Source: Chloroflexota bacterium
GTDB taxonomy: Bacteria > Chloroflexota > Anaerolineae > Caldilineales > Caldilineaceae
Length of the DNA: 64,000 bases
Direction of reading: 5' to 3'
Assembly: GCA_003451595.1 (NCBI GenBank)
Contig: DMDA01000114.1
Span: forward strand, 3,860 to 67,859
Shown one piece after another: positions 49,733-58,579 of this stretch (within the stretch, counting starts at the first letter, position 1; every line of letters starts with the position of its first letter). Both the position numbers and the translations under genes were made by a program. Below the pieces are notes generated by a model. The model saw only the letters and a list, made by a program, of their open reading frames with translations. It searched no databases and had not been told where the DNA came from.

Positions 49733-50692
49733 CTAGGTCTGCCGATCGTTCCGCCGCCCAACACCGTTTTCACGCGAATAGCCGACGCCGGTGTAGAGCA
49801 ACTGAAAGCCACTGCGCTGGTAGAGGCGGCGTGCGTCCGCGCGCATGTCCCGCACAGTCAGGCCGACCTGGGGCATGCCTTTCTCGGTGATGAGCCAGTG
49901 GGCGGCGGTGAGCAGCAGGCGGCGACCGTAGCCCTGATTGCGCACCGCCGCATCGACGGCCAGCAAGTCGATATAGCCTTCGCGCGGGCTGTCATTGATC
50001 GATGCCGCCACATAGCCGACGCAGCGCTGGTTGTCGCCGCACACAAAGAGGCGATGATCCTCATCGTCAGGGTCCATGAAGGCGTCGATAGCCAGCGGGT
50101 TGTCAGGAAAGGCAAGTGCGTGCAGGGCGCGCACGCCGTCGCTGCACTGCGGTGTAAAGCGATGGGCAGGCGGCCCATCCAACGCCGGCAACGCTGTCGC
50201 CGGCAATACATAGACTTGAGCGCCCTGGCCGCGCTTGAAACCGAGGGAGAGGTAGAACGTCGCGCCGCGCTGGTTCTCGATATTCAGGAAAGCGTCACAG
50301 CGATCTGGCAGTGGGGCCTGCTTCTGGAGTGCATTCCAGAGCGCAGCCGCAGTGATGGCAAAATCGGCGCCGTCAACGAACGGCCCCTGGAGGTAGCCAC
50401 GCCCATCCTCCACTTCGCACCCCAGCGCGCCGACTACGGCGCCATCTTCTTGGGCGATTACATATTGCAAGGCAGGCTGCTTCTGGAACACGGCCTCAAT
50501 CTCGCCTGCATGCTCGCCGCTATGCAGACACTGGGTCGCTGGGTTGGCATTTTGCATCTCGATCAGGCGTGCTACAGCACCAAACTCAGTCGGCGTCATG
50601 CGCGCAATCAACATAGCGGTCAGTGCATCCCTTTCGTGGAAAAGCCGAATCAGACGTTCCACAAAATTATACCAATCGCTATGGGAAAGCAT
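49733..50692 (-). CDS. GNAT acetyltransferase, two tandem domains
   Basis: A 319-residue protein. The second half (about 180-319) is a clear GNAT domain with the acetyl-CoA motif A YIDLLAVDAAVRNQGYGRRLL and the following GLTVRDMRADARRLYQRSGF. The first half (about 30-165) is a second, degenerate GNAT-like unit (YVIAQEDGAVVGALG, AFLNIENQRGATFYLSLGF). Double-GNAT proteins include mycothiol synthase-like enzymes, but no evidence for that role is seen here. Acetyl-CoA-dependent N-acetylation is inferred; the substrate is unknown. The ATG at 50692 has no clear ribosome site. A later start is possible but would cut into the first domain. Confidence 0.82.
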   Translation of the reverse strand: MLSHSDWYNFVERLIRLFHERDALTAMLIARMTPTEFGAVARLIEMQNANPATQCLHSGEHAGEIEAVFQKQPALQYVIAQEDGAVVGALGCEVEDGRGYLQGPFVDGADFAITAAALWNALQKQAPLPDRCDAFLNIENQRGATFYLSLGFKRGQGAQVYVLPATALPALDGPPAHRFTPQCSDGVRALHALAFPDNPLAIDAFMDPDDEDHRLFVCGDNQRCVGYVAASINDSPREGYIDLLAVDAAVRNQGYGRRLLLTAAHWLITEKGMPQVGLTVRDMRADARRLYQRSGFQLLYTGVGYSRENGVGRRNDRQT

Positions 50693-50721
50693 GGAAACCG
50701 TGCAAGGGCGGGGAGAGTGAT

Positions 50722-50765
50722 TGGGTAAGGGAAGCGGTGGGCGCGTCCACCACATCCCTTACCCA
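50722..50765. repeat. Long hairpin between cytochrome and GNAT genes
   Basis: TGGGTAAGGGA (50722-50732) and TCCCTTACCCA (50755-50765) pair exactly; inside, GGTGG and CCACC pair as well. It lies 20 bases after the cytochrome stop on the minus strand. There is no T-tract, so it may be a transcript-end structure like the other palindromes. Confidence 0.8.
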
Positions 50766-50785
50766 TAGGGCGCCGTGATGGCGCA

Positions 50786-52105
50786 TTATGGCGTGTCGTG
50801 TGGGCTGCTGCCGGCCGGAGCGGTGACATGGCAGACCGTGCAGGTGTCAATTGGCCCGCCGTGCCCCTGCAATTCCACAAATTTGATCGCGTCCCGACCT
50901 TGCGAACTGGGTGCAATAGCGTGCGTGCTGTCGTGACAGCCCTCGCAATAGACGCCGCCATGTCCGGTGGAGAGACGGAAGAGCGCGTTATTCTGCGCGT
51001 ATTTCGGGTCTCTGTGACAGTTGTCGCAACGCGGTTCGTTTAGCCAGGGTCTGGGGTTGTTGGCAACCGTACGCATATCGCCGTGACAGTCTGTGCAGCC
51101 CATGTTGAACTGGCTGGACATCACATCGCGCAGACATTTTGTCGATGGGCCAGGATGACAGTTATAGCAACCGGCCGTCGAGTTGGGAACTTTGCCGGCG
51201 TGTTTCTTGTGCATGGCGCGCGAGAGATTGGGTAAACCCGCCACGCCTGGCGCCCCCAGGGCATTGGAGGCGTGGCACTCGGCGCAGAGCACCGGACGCC
51301 GATCCATCAGCCGGCCTTGATGCCCGGCCGGATACTCATCGGCGTTTTCCTTGTCGTGCAACGTTAAGATATTTGTCTCAATGCGCCCAGTGCGGATGCC
51401 CTCGACGCCGCCATCATAATGACAGTTGTCGCAACGCATTTCGGTTGAAACTGGTGCAACGACCGTACTGCGCGCAACTTCGCTGCCGTCAGGCAACCTA
51501 ACCACCACCTGCGCCAACTGGAACGGATCGGCTTGCGAGGGGTTGCTGTCGGTGAATTCCGTCAATGGGATGCCCTCGGCAGTGAAATGCGTCGCCGCAG
51601 CATCCATTTCGCCCGCCATGCCCTTGCCCGTCAACCCCACGTTGAGCGGCAGGTCCACGCCAAACAACTGCTGGTCGTATTGCCAGAAATTCGATTTACC
51701 AGCCGAATACGTGTTGTCGGGGAAGGCGTACTCTACAGTGACTGTGTTTGTAATGATCTGCGGCGGGTCACCGCGTCTGATCACTTGCGCCCATAAGTTG
51801 TTGTAGGGGGGCAGCACGGCCAGGTCTTGAAAATCACGGTTGTAGCAGTGCATTCCCAGGTCGTTCCAACCCAGTACGACGTACTCATTGTCGTTGACAG
51901 GCGGTACGATGGGTGTGGCAGTAGGCGTGGCTGCCGGGCGGACGATGATGGGCAGATAAGTGCTCGGCGCTTCCTGCGCCAACGCCGGCAGCACGCCTAA
52001 TAGCAAGGCGACGCCAGTTAACAGCACACCAACGATTACCAGCGCTGCCGCAATGATAATAACATCACGACCCCACGCAGTAGTTGGATGATTGCGTTCT
52101 GACAT
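50786..52105 (-). CDS. Secreted multiheme cytochrome c (seven CXXCH sites)
   Basis: A 439-residue protein. A single hydrophobic segment (about 14-43) acts as signal or anchor. STYLPIIVRPA and a Pro/Thr linker follow. The N-terminal domain contains VVLGWNDLGMHCYNRDF, seen in some Chloroflexota and delta-proteobacterial cytochromes. Seven CXXCH heme sites follow: CDNCH, CAECH, CYNCH, CTDCH, CDNCH, CEGCH and CTVCH, the first at about residue 236. An extra Cys (STKCLRD) is not a heme site. Distal His residues are plentiful. It probably transfers electrons outside the cell membrane; partner and donor are unknown. The ATG at 52105 has GGAAGGA 8 bases in front, within a hairpin. Confidence 0.9.
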   Translation of the reverse strand: MSERNHPTTAWGRDVIIIAAALVIVGVLLTGVALLLGVLPALAQEAPSTYLPIIVRPAATPTATPIVPPVNDNEYVVLGWNDLGMHCYNRDFQDLAVLPPYNNLWAQVIRRGDPPQIITNTVTVEYAFPDNTYSAGKSNFWQYDQQLFGVDLPLNVGLTGKGMAGEMDAAATHFTAEGIPLTEFTDSNPSQADPFQLAQVVVRLPDGSEVARSTVVAPVSTEMRCDNCHYDGGVEGIRTGRIETNILTLHDKENADEYPAGHQGRLMDRRPVLCAECHASNALGAPGVAGLPNLSRAMHKKHAGKVPNSTAGCYNCHPGPSTKCLRDVMSSQFNMGCTDCHGDMRTVANNPRPWLNEPRCDNCHRDPKYAQNNALFRLSTGHGGVYCEGCHDSTHAIAPSSQGRDAIKFVELQGHGGPIDTCTVCHVTAPAGSSPHDTP

Positions 52106-52110
52106 AAAGG

Positions 52111-52167
52111 CTTTCCTTCCAGATTGAGCATCTCTATTACTACTAGAGCAGTCAACTGGAAGGAAAG
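52111..52167 (-). promoter_or_regulatory. Hairpin masking the cytochrome gene's ribosome site
   Basis: CTTTCCTTCCAG (52111-52122) and CTGGAAGGAAAG (52156-52167) are exact inverses. In the minus-strand mRNA the 3' arm is the Shine-Dalgarno of the cytochrome gene, and the 5' arm begins 5 bases after the stop of the beta-helix gene. Further TTGA/TCAA and CTCTA/TAGAG pairs lengthen the stem. A ribosome ending the upstream gene would open it. Confidence 0.7.
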
Positions 52168-52172
52168 ATACA

Positions 52173-55100
52173 TTACCGCAGCACGCTCGGCAGATATAGC
52201 CAGTTTTGCGTAACGGGTTCCTCGACGACTTCCGCCATCTGTACGGTGGCAACGCTGTCGCTCGCTGCCGTAAAGAGATCTGGCGCCACCAGATATTGCG
52301 GAGTATCAACGGGATCGGCCGGTGGGTTGGTCGAGGTGACGGTAAGCGTTTGCTGCTGCGTCGCCTCGATGGTGATGTTGCCCAGTTGCGGGATGTTTGC
52401 TGCGGTTACGCGCACGAAGGCGCCTGGCGCCAGCCGATAATCCAACTGCTGGTCGATGCCCAGCCCGGGAATCGTAATGCGATGGGTTTGCAGCGTGACT
52501 TCGCCAGTGTTGAGAAGCGTCACACAATAGTTGACACTGGCGCCTTGCTCTACTTCCAGGTCGCTGCGCCCGCCACAGGCTACACCCGCGCCACCCACTG
52601 TGAGCACACCACTGATGCCGGCTTGCAGAACGTTGACTGCCGCCGTAGCCTGATCGTACGCAGCTGGCCCTTCGCCCGTGGCGGCAGTCCACACGCCATC
52701 TGTGACCGTTGTCGCCGACACTGTCTCGCTGAGTATGCGCCCAAGTCGCACAGTGTCGATGCTGGCGCCTGGCGCCAGCACATAATCCAGGTCAGCCAAG
52801 ACCGGGCCGGCTTCGCTATCCGCCAGGTTGTGGAGCGAAAGCGGCGCCTCGCCGGTGTTGAGAATGGTGTAGCAGTAGTAGACCACCGTGCCCGCCGGCA
52901 CGCCAATGACATTGGAGATGCCGCAGCGGTCTGGCGCCAGTCCGACAGTCTTGCTCAGCACAAGCGCAGTCGTGCGCTCGGTGGCGGTGAAGGTGCAGGT
53001 CACCGTTGCGCCTGGCGCCAACGTCAACAACACCTGGGCGCCGCCGCCTGCGCCATCTGTGCAAGTTGCTGCCGATGTGTAACTAACGCGTGCGGCGCTC
53101 TGCACCCAATATACACCAGCTGGCACGCTGAATTGCGTTTCTCCGCCTGCCGCTGGCAACGAGAATTCCCCAAAGTCGCCGGTATAAGCCCAGTCGATCA
53201 CGGGCGTCTGGCCGACTACATTTTGGCGAATGGTTACTGTCGCCGGCTGAGCGGTGGCGACGAAGGTGCAGGTCACTTGCGCCTGATACGCCAACGGCAC
53301 AGTGATGCTGTCGTCGCCACTGACGCTGGCCATACACGTAGCGGAGAGTGTATAGCCTGGCTTATTCTCCAACGCAAAGGTGTAGGTCTCGTTCGCGTGC
53401 AGGTTGGTCAACATGAATTCGCCGCCGCCGGGTGGCAGTGTTGCAACTCCAGTTGGCCCATCGATGCGCCAATCCGCAGTAGGCGGCTGACCATTCACCT
53501 CAAGGCGCACGGTGATGTCGCCTGTCTGCGGCGTCACTTCGATCGGCTGGCTGGCGACGGATGGCAGACCCGGGGCGCCAAGCGCCAGCACCAATCCCTC
53601 TCCGTAGCTATCGACGCGCGCATCGCTGAAACGGGCGATGCCATTCACAGCATGAACAGTGACGCCGCCGCCCAAGATGGTGGACGTCCCCGGCGCCGGT
53701 GCGATCGTGACCGGGCCATTGAAGTTGATCGCCAGATTGCCATCGCGATCTTGGATGCGCACGACGGGCTGTTGCGGCAGTGGGAAGCCCTCCAGCCCGC
53801 CAACCGGCTGTGTGAGGATCACCAGTTGCTCCGCCAGCCCACACACGGTGACGGCCTCTGGCTGAAATCCAATCGCCGGGTCGCCGTCAACGCCACTGCA
53901 AAGCCAGGGTGCAAAGTCAGCGTCACCTATCAAGGCGCCACCAACGCCGCCAGGGTTGCGCGCACTGGTAGGCCCGCTGGGCGTCCCCCACCAGTTTTCG
54001 TCCGCCTGGATGCCAAAGCCGCTGGCGCTGCTGTTGTCAAAGGCCGCACCGTTCCCGACAATCAAGTTGCGCCGGATCGTGGCCGAGCGATAGCCGGCGC
54101 CGCTGCAACCGCCTACACACTGCGTCATGTTGACGCCGCGACTCCACCCGCGAATCTCGTTGTTAGTGACTGTCAGATCGATGTCGAGCACACCGTAACC
54201 GCCATCCGCCTGAAGACCGACGCCGCCGCCATCGCTCGTGAGCGCGTTGTTGCGCACAATGACCTGCTGGACGCCGCGCACATTCTGGCTGACGGTGGTG
54301 TGTTGTGTGCTGACGGTGGTGCGTTGTAGGTCAATAGTGGCGACTCCAGCGTGCTGCGGCGTCAACGCCAGATGGGGTTTGCGGCCTGGCGGCGGTGCAT
54401 CGACGATGATGCCCCAGTAGCTGGGCGAGGCCAGCGTTGCTGTCGTAACGCTGATCGTGTTGCGTTCATGGATGCCAGAACTGTCCACCAGGTAGATGCC
54501 CACCTGATTGTCGCGGAGCAGGTTGCCATCGGTGTCGGCGTCGGCTCGATATAGCAGAATGCCGGTCGATACCAGGCTGAAGGGGGTGAAGGCGTGTCCG
54601 GTGATCGTGTTGCCGGTGATCGTGGCCGTAGCGCCGTAACTAACCTGCACGCCATTTTGCACGAGCACGCTGGTTGGCCCCGCCCCCTCGATCCGGTTGC
54701 CGGTCAAGGTCGCGTGGGCGCCGGCGCCGCTGACGACGACGCCAGCCTTCTGGTAGCCGGTGATGTAGTTGTCGACAATCGTCGCTGCGCCGGGGGAAGC
54801 CAGGCTGGTGTTGCCTACCGCAATGCCCACGCCCTGAGTGCAGGCCTGCAGCGGTTCGTTGCGCATCTCGCGAATCTCGTTATGATGGATTTCGGCCTGC
54901 GCGCCGCCCTGGACAGCGATGCCAGCGCGCAGCGTGCCGCAGACGCTATCCCCTGGGCCGGCAAGTGTGAAATTGCTCACGTGGGCAGCGACGCCCTCAC
55001 CCGAAATCGTGAGAAGGGCAGCGCCGCTGGCAGGGGACAACGAAGTCGGCGCCTGGATGATGCTGGCGCCAATGCCTGCACCCGTCAAGGTAATCGACTT

Positions 55101-57530
55101 ACTCACAGAGACCTGCTCAACGAAGATGCGCGCGTCCGCCGTCAAGGTGTCACCATCTTGCGTGCTGGCGTCGGCTACGGCGTCGTTGATCGTGCAGAAG
55201 TCGCGCCCGCTGGTCAGGTTGTGGACAAAGCCGGTGGCGGCGCCTGCTGGCGGCGGCGCATTCAACCAGGTGCAGTAGGCGACATTGTCGCTGATCGCAT
55301 CACCCGCCCCCGGCCCGGCGCCACCTGGCCCCCGTGCGTCGCCCCACCAGTTGTTGACGGCGACGACCTCGACGCCATCACCGTTACGCACTCCAAATTG
55401 GCGATTGCCGGCAATCTGATTGGCGCTGAGTTGTACGCTGGCGCCTGCCGGCAGCCCACCAAAGACGCCACGCAGCGGGTCAAAGATGGTTACGCCCTGC
55501 TCAAAGCCGGTGATGGTGTTATTGGTGAGCAACACTTGCGCTGTGGGCGGCAATACGCCATAAACAGCGTCATCGGTCTGCACATAGACGCCACTGGACG
55601 GCGCCTGCCCGTCGGCGCCAACGCCGCCCGCATTGCCGCCATCGAAGACGTTTTCGTACACTTCGAGCTGATGCAACGCCCCGCGCACACGCAGGGCGTG
55701 GATGGCGGCGGCGCCTGTCTCGCTGATGGGCGCATCCCGATGCAACGTTAGCATTGTCTCCCGCACCGTGATGCGACCATAGGGGTCTTCTTCGGTTTCG
55801 CGCAACCGCAAGTCGATCAATGCCGCGTCGTCTACAAGCCGACTGGCATCTTGCTGGATGCTGTTGGCGCAGATGCACAGCTCGGCGACGACGCCGGCGA
55901 CCTCCCCTTCTGTATGATCGACGAGCACGGCGGCAGTGGTCACGTTGGCGATGGCGTTGTACTCGATGTAGACCTGCTCCAACCAGTTGGTCGTTGCGCC
56001 TGCCACCCCGAACAGGTGGACACCGACGCCTACTGCATCCAGCGTGTTATTGGTGATCATCGCCCGCAGCGTCTGACTCACCAGTTGAATGGCCGCGCCG
56101 CCAAAGCCGCTGATCGTATTAGCGCGTACGGCGATATCGACCCCATCTTCGATCACAATGGCTGACGTAGCTTCTGCCAGCGCTGCGCCGCGCAGGTAGT
56201 TGTCGGCAATGGTCACGCGGCTGTTTGCGCCGCCGAGCATGGTGATGACAGGGGCGGTTGCGTCTTCACTGCGATTGCATGTGAACTCCCAGTCCGTCAG
56301 GGTGTTGGCGTCGCTGGCAACTGCCGCCCCATTGAGCTGCTCAAAGCGATTGTTGCGAATTGCGATCCGCTCGAACGCGTCTTCGGCAGCAGTGGCGACG
56401 ATCCCGCCGGTCGCTGGCGCTGCAATGGTGAAGCCAGCGATGGTGACATCGTCGACGCCATTCGCCAGTGAGAGGGCGACGCCGCCCACAGGCGCCAGCA
56501 CGGCTTCGTCCAGCCGCGCCGGGTTGGGCAGCGCGATCGTCTTTGGGTCATGGGGGCATACGTCATCATTGGGACCTAGCAGCGTCACCGGCTTTGTCAG
56601 GGTGAGCGCCTCGCTGTAAGTTCCAGCTGCGACGATCACTTGTCCACCCGGCGCCACCTGCGCCAGCGCTGCCTGCACTGTCCGTTTGGCGCGGGCAAGG
56701 GTGGCGCCGCCATAGCTGTCGTCGCCCGACTTGCCATCGACGTAACAGGTGTCAGTGCAGAGCGGTTCTGGCTCGAAGTCGTAGCGCGTTTGCGCGCCGT
56801 TCACGCCGACCACCAGGGCATCGGCGCTGGCGGTGACGGCGCGTCCCCACCAGTTGCCGGCGCGCAGCCATAGCTGCCCGTCGGCGGCAATGGCGGCGCG
56901 CGGAAAGAGCTTGCGCACCTGCTCCCAGGTGCATGGGGATTCCCGCTCGCAGTAGCGGGCGCCAGGGTCTGCCGTTGCCCACCAGGCGGACTTGGAAGCC
57001 AGCGTATCCCACGTCTGCCAAACGTTCTGTTTGACGCCACCCGCTGGTTGGTTGGTCTTGTACGGCTCGAAGATCAAGCGTCCTTGCGCCGCTGTGTCTC
57101 CATCCGAGATGTCATAGTCGATGTCAAATAGCAGGTTGATGGTCGTGTGCTCTTCCGGATCGTAGCTGCTGCGATAGGTGGCGTAGCTCAAGTGGCTAAG
57201 CGCCGCCAATTGCACGCCGGCATACGCTGCCGTGCTGATGCCATAAGCGCCGCGCTCGTTGACAGTGAATTCGATGCTGCCCTTGCCCAATGGCGGCTGC
57301 GCCGGGCCGAAGACGAACGCACCGCTGCCTGTGGGAGTTTCTTCCGTCAAGCGCCAGCCATTGAGTTGCGCCGGCTGCACTGTCACATCCGTCATCGACG
57401 TGACATGATGGGACGGCGACGCAGGATCATCCTGTGCAAAGGCGGGCAACGCCATCAGTCCTATTCCAGTAACTGCAAACAACAATGCGATGATCGGCGC
57501 CAGGGCAAACAAAGTCTTGCCTTTGTTCAT
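52173..57530 (-). CDS. Giant secreted parallel beta-helix protein
   Basis: A 1785-residue protein with a signal peptide ending near 32 (LMALPAFAQ). Residues 33-260 form a beta-rich domain of unknown type. From about 265 (CYVDGKSGDDSYGGATLARA) to about 1290 runs a right-handed beta-helix of pectate-lyase/PbH1-like turns: ITNNTLDAVGVGV, ATITGNTITGHAF, ATLTGNRIEGAG, VTNNEIRGWSRGV, with NNWWGxxxGP turns near 720 and 1240. Several Ig-like or DUF11-like domains follow (ITVRLEVNGQPPTADW, VTIRQNVVGQTPVIDW, YYCYTILNTGEAPLSL, VNYCVTLLNTGEVTLQ). It ends NWLYLPSVLR. Catalytic residues are not evident. A surface adhesin or glycan-binding role is likely. GGGGGAGAA precedes the ATG. The cytochrome gene follows. 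Confidence 0.85.
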   Translation of the reverse strand: MNKGKTLFALAPIIALLFAVTGIGLMALPAFAQDDPASPSHHVTSMTDVTVQPAQLNGWRLTEETPTGSGAFVFGPAQPPLGKGSIEFTVNERGAYGISTAAYAGVQLAALSHLSYATYRSSYDPEEHTTINLLFDIDYDISDGDTAAQGRLIFEPYKTNQPAGGVKQNVWQTWDTLASKSAWWATADPGARYCERESPCTWEQVRKLFPRAAIAADGQLWLRAGNWWGRAVTASADALVVGVNGAQTRYDFEPEPLCTDTCYVDGKSGDDSYGGATLARAKRTVQAALAQVAPGGQVIVAAGTYSEALTLTKPVTLLGPNDDVCPHDPKTIALPNPARLDEAVLAPVGGVALSLANGVDDVTIAGFTIAAPATGGIVATAAEDAFERIAIRNNRFEQLNGAAVASDANTLTDWEFTCNRSEDATAPVITMLGGANSRVTIADNYLRGAALAEATSAIVIEDGVDIAVRANTISGFGGAAIQLVSQTLRAMITNNTLDAVGVGVHLFGVAGATTNWLEQVYIEYNAIANVTTAAVLVDHTEGEVAGVVAELCICANSIQQDASRLVDDAALIDLRLRETEEDPYGRITVRETMLTLHRDAPISETGAAAIHALRVRGALHQLEVYENVFDGGNAGGVGADGQAPSSGVYVQTDDAVYGVLPPTAQVLLTNNTITGFEQGVTIFDPLRGVFGGLPAGASVQLSANQIAGNRQFGVRNGDGVEVVAVNNWWGDARGPGGAGPGAGDAISDNVAYCTWLNAPPPAGAATGFVHNLTSGRDFCTINDAVADASTQDGDTLTADARIFVEQVSVSKSITLTGAGIGASIIQAPTSLSPASGAALLTISGEGVAAHVSNFTLAGPGDSVCGTLRAGIAVQGGAQAEIHHNEIREMRNEPLQACTQGVGIAVGNTSLASPGAATIVDNYITGYQKAGVVVSGAGAHATLTGNRIEGAGPTSVLVQNGVQVSYGATATITGNTITGHAFTPFSLVSTGILLYRADADTDGNLLRDNQVGIYLVDSSGIHERNTISVTTATLASPSYWGIIVDAPPPGRKPHLALTPQHAGVATIDLQRTTVSTQHTTVSQNVRGVQQVIVRNNALTSDGGGVGLQADGGYGVLDIDLTVTNNEIRGWSRGVNMTQCVGGCSGAGYRSATIRRNLIVGNGAAFDNSSASGFGIQADENWWGTPSGPTSARNPGGVGGALIGDADFAPWLCSGVDGDPAIGFQPEAVTVCGLAEQLVILTQPVGGLEGFPLPQQPVVRIQDRDGNLAINFNGPVTIAPAPGTSTILGGGVTVHAVNGIARFSDARVDSYGEGLVLALGAPGLPSVASQPIEVTPQTGDITVRLEVNGQPPTADWRIDGPTGVATLPPGGGEFMLTNLHANETYTFALENKPGYTLSATCMASVSGDDSITVPLAYQAQVTCTFVATAQPATVTIRQNVVGQTPVIDWAYTGDFGEFSLPAAGGETQFSVPAGVYWVQSAARVSYTSAATCTDGAGGGAQVLLTLAPGATVTCTFTATERTTALVLSKTVGLAPDRCGISNVIGVPAGTVVYYCYTILNTGEAPLSLHNLADSEAGPVLADLDYVLAPGASIDTVRLGRILSETVSATTVTDGVWTAATGEGPAAYDQATAAVNVLQAGISGVLTVGGAGVACGGRSDLEVEQGASVNYCVTLLNTGEVTLQTHRITIPGLGIDQQLDYRLAPGAFVRVTAANIPQLGNITIEATQQQTLTVTSTNPPADPVDTPQYLVAPDLFTAASDSVATVQMAEVVEEPVTQNWLYLPSVLR

Positions 57531-57543
57531 GGCGTATTCTCCC

Positions 57544-57671
57544 CCACCTCGAAGGTGGAATATATCGCAAACCAGAAACGCTGTAGGGCGGCGATGTAGA
57601 GTGGGATGAAGCGTTTACAACGTGGCTTCTGCGAAGGTGCAATAGTATAATACACCTGATTCGATCCGCAA
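57544..57671 (-). promoter_or_regulatory. Leader hairpin and possible promoter of the beta-helix gene
   Basis: CCACCT and AGGTGG (57544-57558) form a small hairpin directly in front of the GGGGGAGAA ribosome site. Further upstream a possible promoter has TTGCGG (57671-57666) and TATACT (57649-57644) with a 16-base spacer on the minus strand; the -35 is poor. The rest of the 57531-57884 gap holds nothing I recognise. Confidence 0.4.
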
Positions 57672-57884
57672 ACTACACCCCAGATAAACTTTCAAGTAAT
57701 CGACGCTATATTCCTCGTCATAGTTCCAGACGCAAGATAACAGAAAAAAGATACGCGCGCCTGCATCATTGGGAAAAGCAACCGAATTGGAACATTGGGG
57801 GGCCAACTCAGGGTGCTGTGGGAGGGTGTTGGCAAGTCATCATGCAGTAGCCATCATATAACGGATAATGCGTGACAGATGCGT

Positions 57885-58559
57885 TCACTCTGCTTCGTTC
57901 GTCAGCCCGGGGATTTGTGTGCGGCGTTCAACCTGACGCAAGAGCAGATAAGTGATCCCGACAAGTACAATATAAAAGACAGCGACGATCATATAGATGG
58001 GCAGCGGCGCGAAGTATTTGCTGGCGAGAATCTTGGCCTGTCCCATCAAATCGGGGATGGCGATCACGAAGACAACTGCGGTGTTCTTGAGCATGGCGAT
58101 GACTTCGTTCGACCAGGCGGGCAGCACCAGGCGCAACGCTTGCGGCAGGATGATGCTGCGGATGGCCTGCGTCTCGCTCATGCCAATGGCGCGCGCAGCG
58201 GTCATCTGGCCGACGCCCACCGACTGCAGCGCGCCGCGCAGGTATTCCGCCTGATAGGCGCCGCTGTTCAGGCCAAGCGTCAATAGGGCGGCGATGAACT
58301 GCGGAAAGGTGATTCCCAGGGATGGCAGGCCATAATAGACAAAGAAGAGCTGGATCAACAGTGGTGTGCCTTGAAACAAGGTGACATAAGCGCCAAGCAC
58401 GCGCTGCAACCAGGGTGGGCCATAGACGCGCCCCACGCCGGTCGGCAAGCCAATCGCTATGCCCAACAGGAGCGCGCCCGTGGCAATGCGCAGGGTCTCG
58501 AGTGTGCCTGCGACCAGGTAGGGGAATGCGTTGCCCAGCAGTTCAAGGAATTGTTGCAT
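57885..58559 (-). CDS. Amino-acid ABC transporter permease (HisM/GlnP type)
   Basis: A 224-residue inner-membrane protein with five helices, of the polar amino-acid permease class. The first half has VAGTLETLRIATGALLLGI and the stretch LFQGTPLLIQLFFVYYGLP. The ATPase-contact loop reads ARAIGMSETQAIRSIILPQA. NSGAYQAEYLRGALQSV is the typical periplasmic-side motif. It is the last gene of the unit SBP-permease-ATPase-permease on the minus strand. It starts 20 bases after the ATPase stop. It pairs with the permease encoded at 59354 as a heterodimer. Confidence 0.94.
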   Translation of the reverse strand: MQQFLELLGNAFPYLVAGTLETLRIATGALLLGIAIGLPTGVGRVYGPPWLQRVLGAYVTLFQGTPLLIQLFFVYYGLPSLGITFPQFIAALLTLGLNSGAYQAEYLRGALQSVGVGQMTAARAIGMSETQAIRSIILPQALRLVLPAWSNEVIAMLKNTAVVFVIAIPDLMGQAKILASKYFAPLPIYMIVAVFYIVLVGITYLLLRQVERRTQIPGLTNEAE

Positions 58560-58579
58560 CGTTTACATCCAGGCAAGCA

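Noticed and set aside
52206..54329. A 707-codon open frame on the plus strand, opposite the beta-helix gene
   Set aside because: It is a shadow of the GC-rich coding frame: composition is rich in Arg, His and Ala without domains, whereas the minus strand shows signal peptide and regular beta-helix turns.
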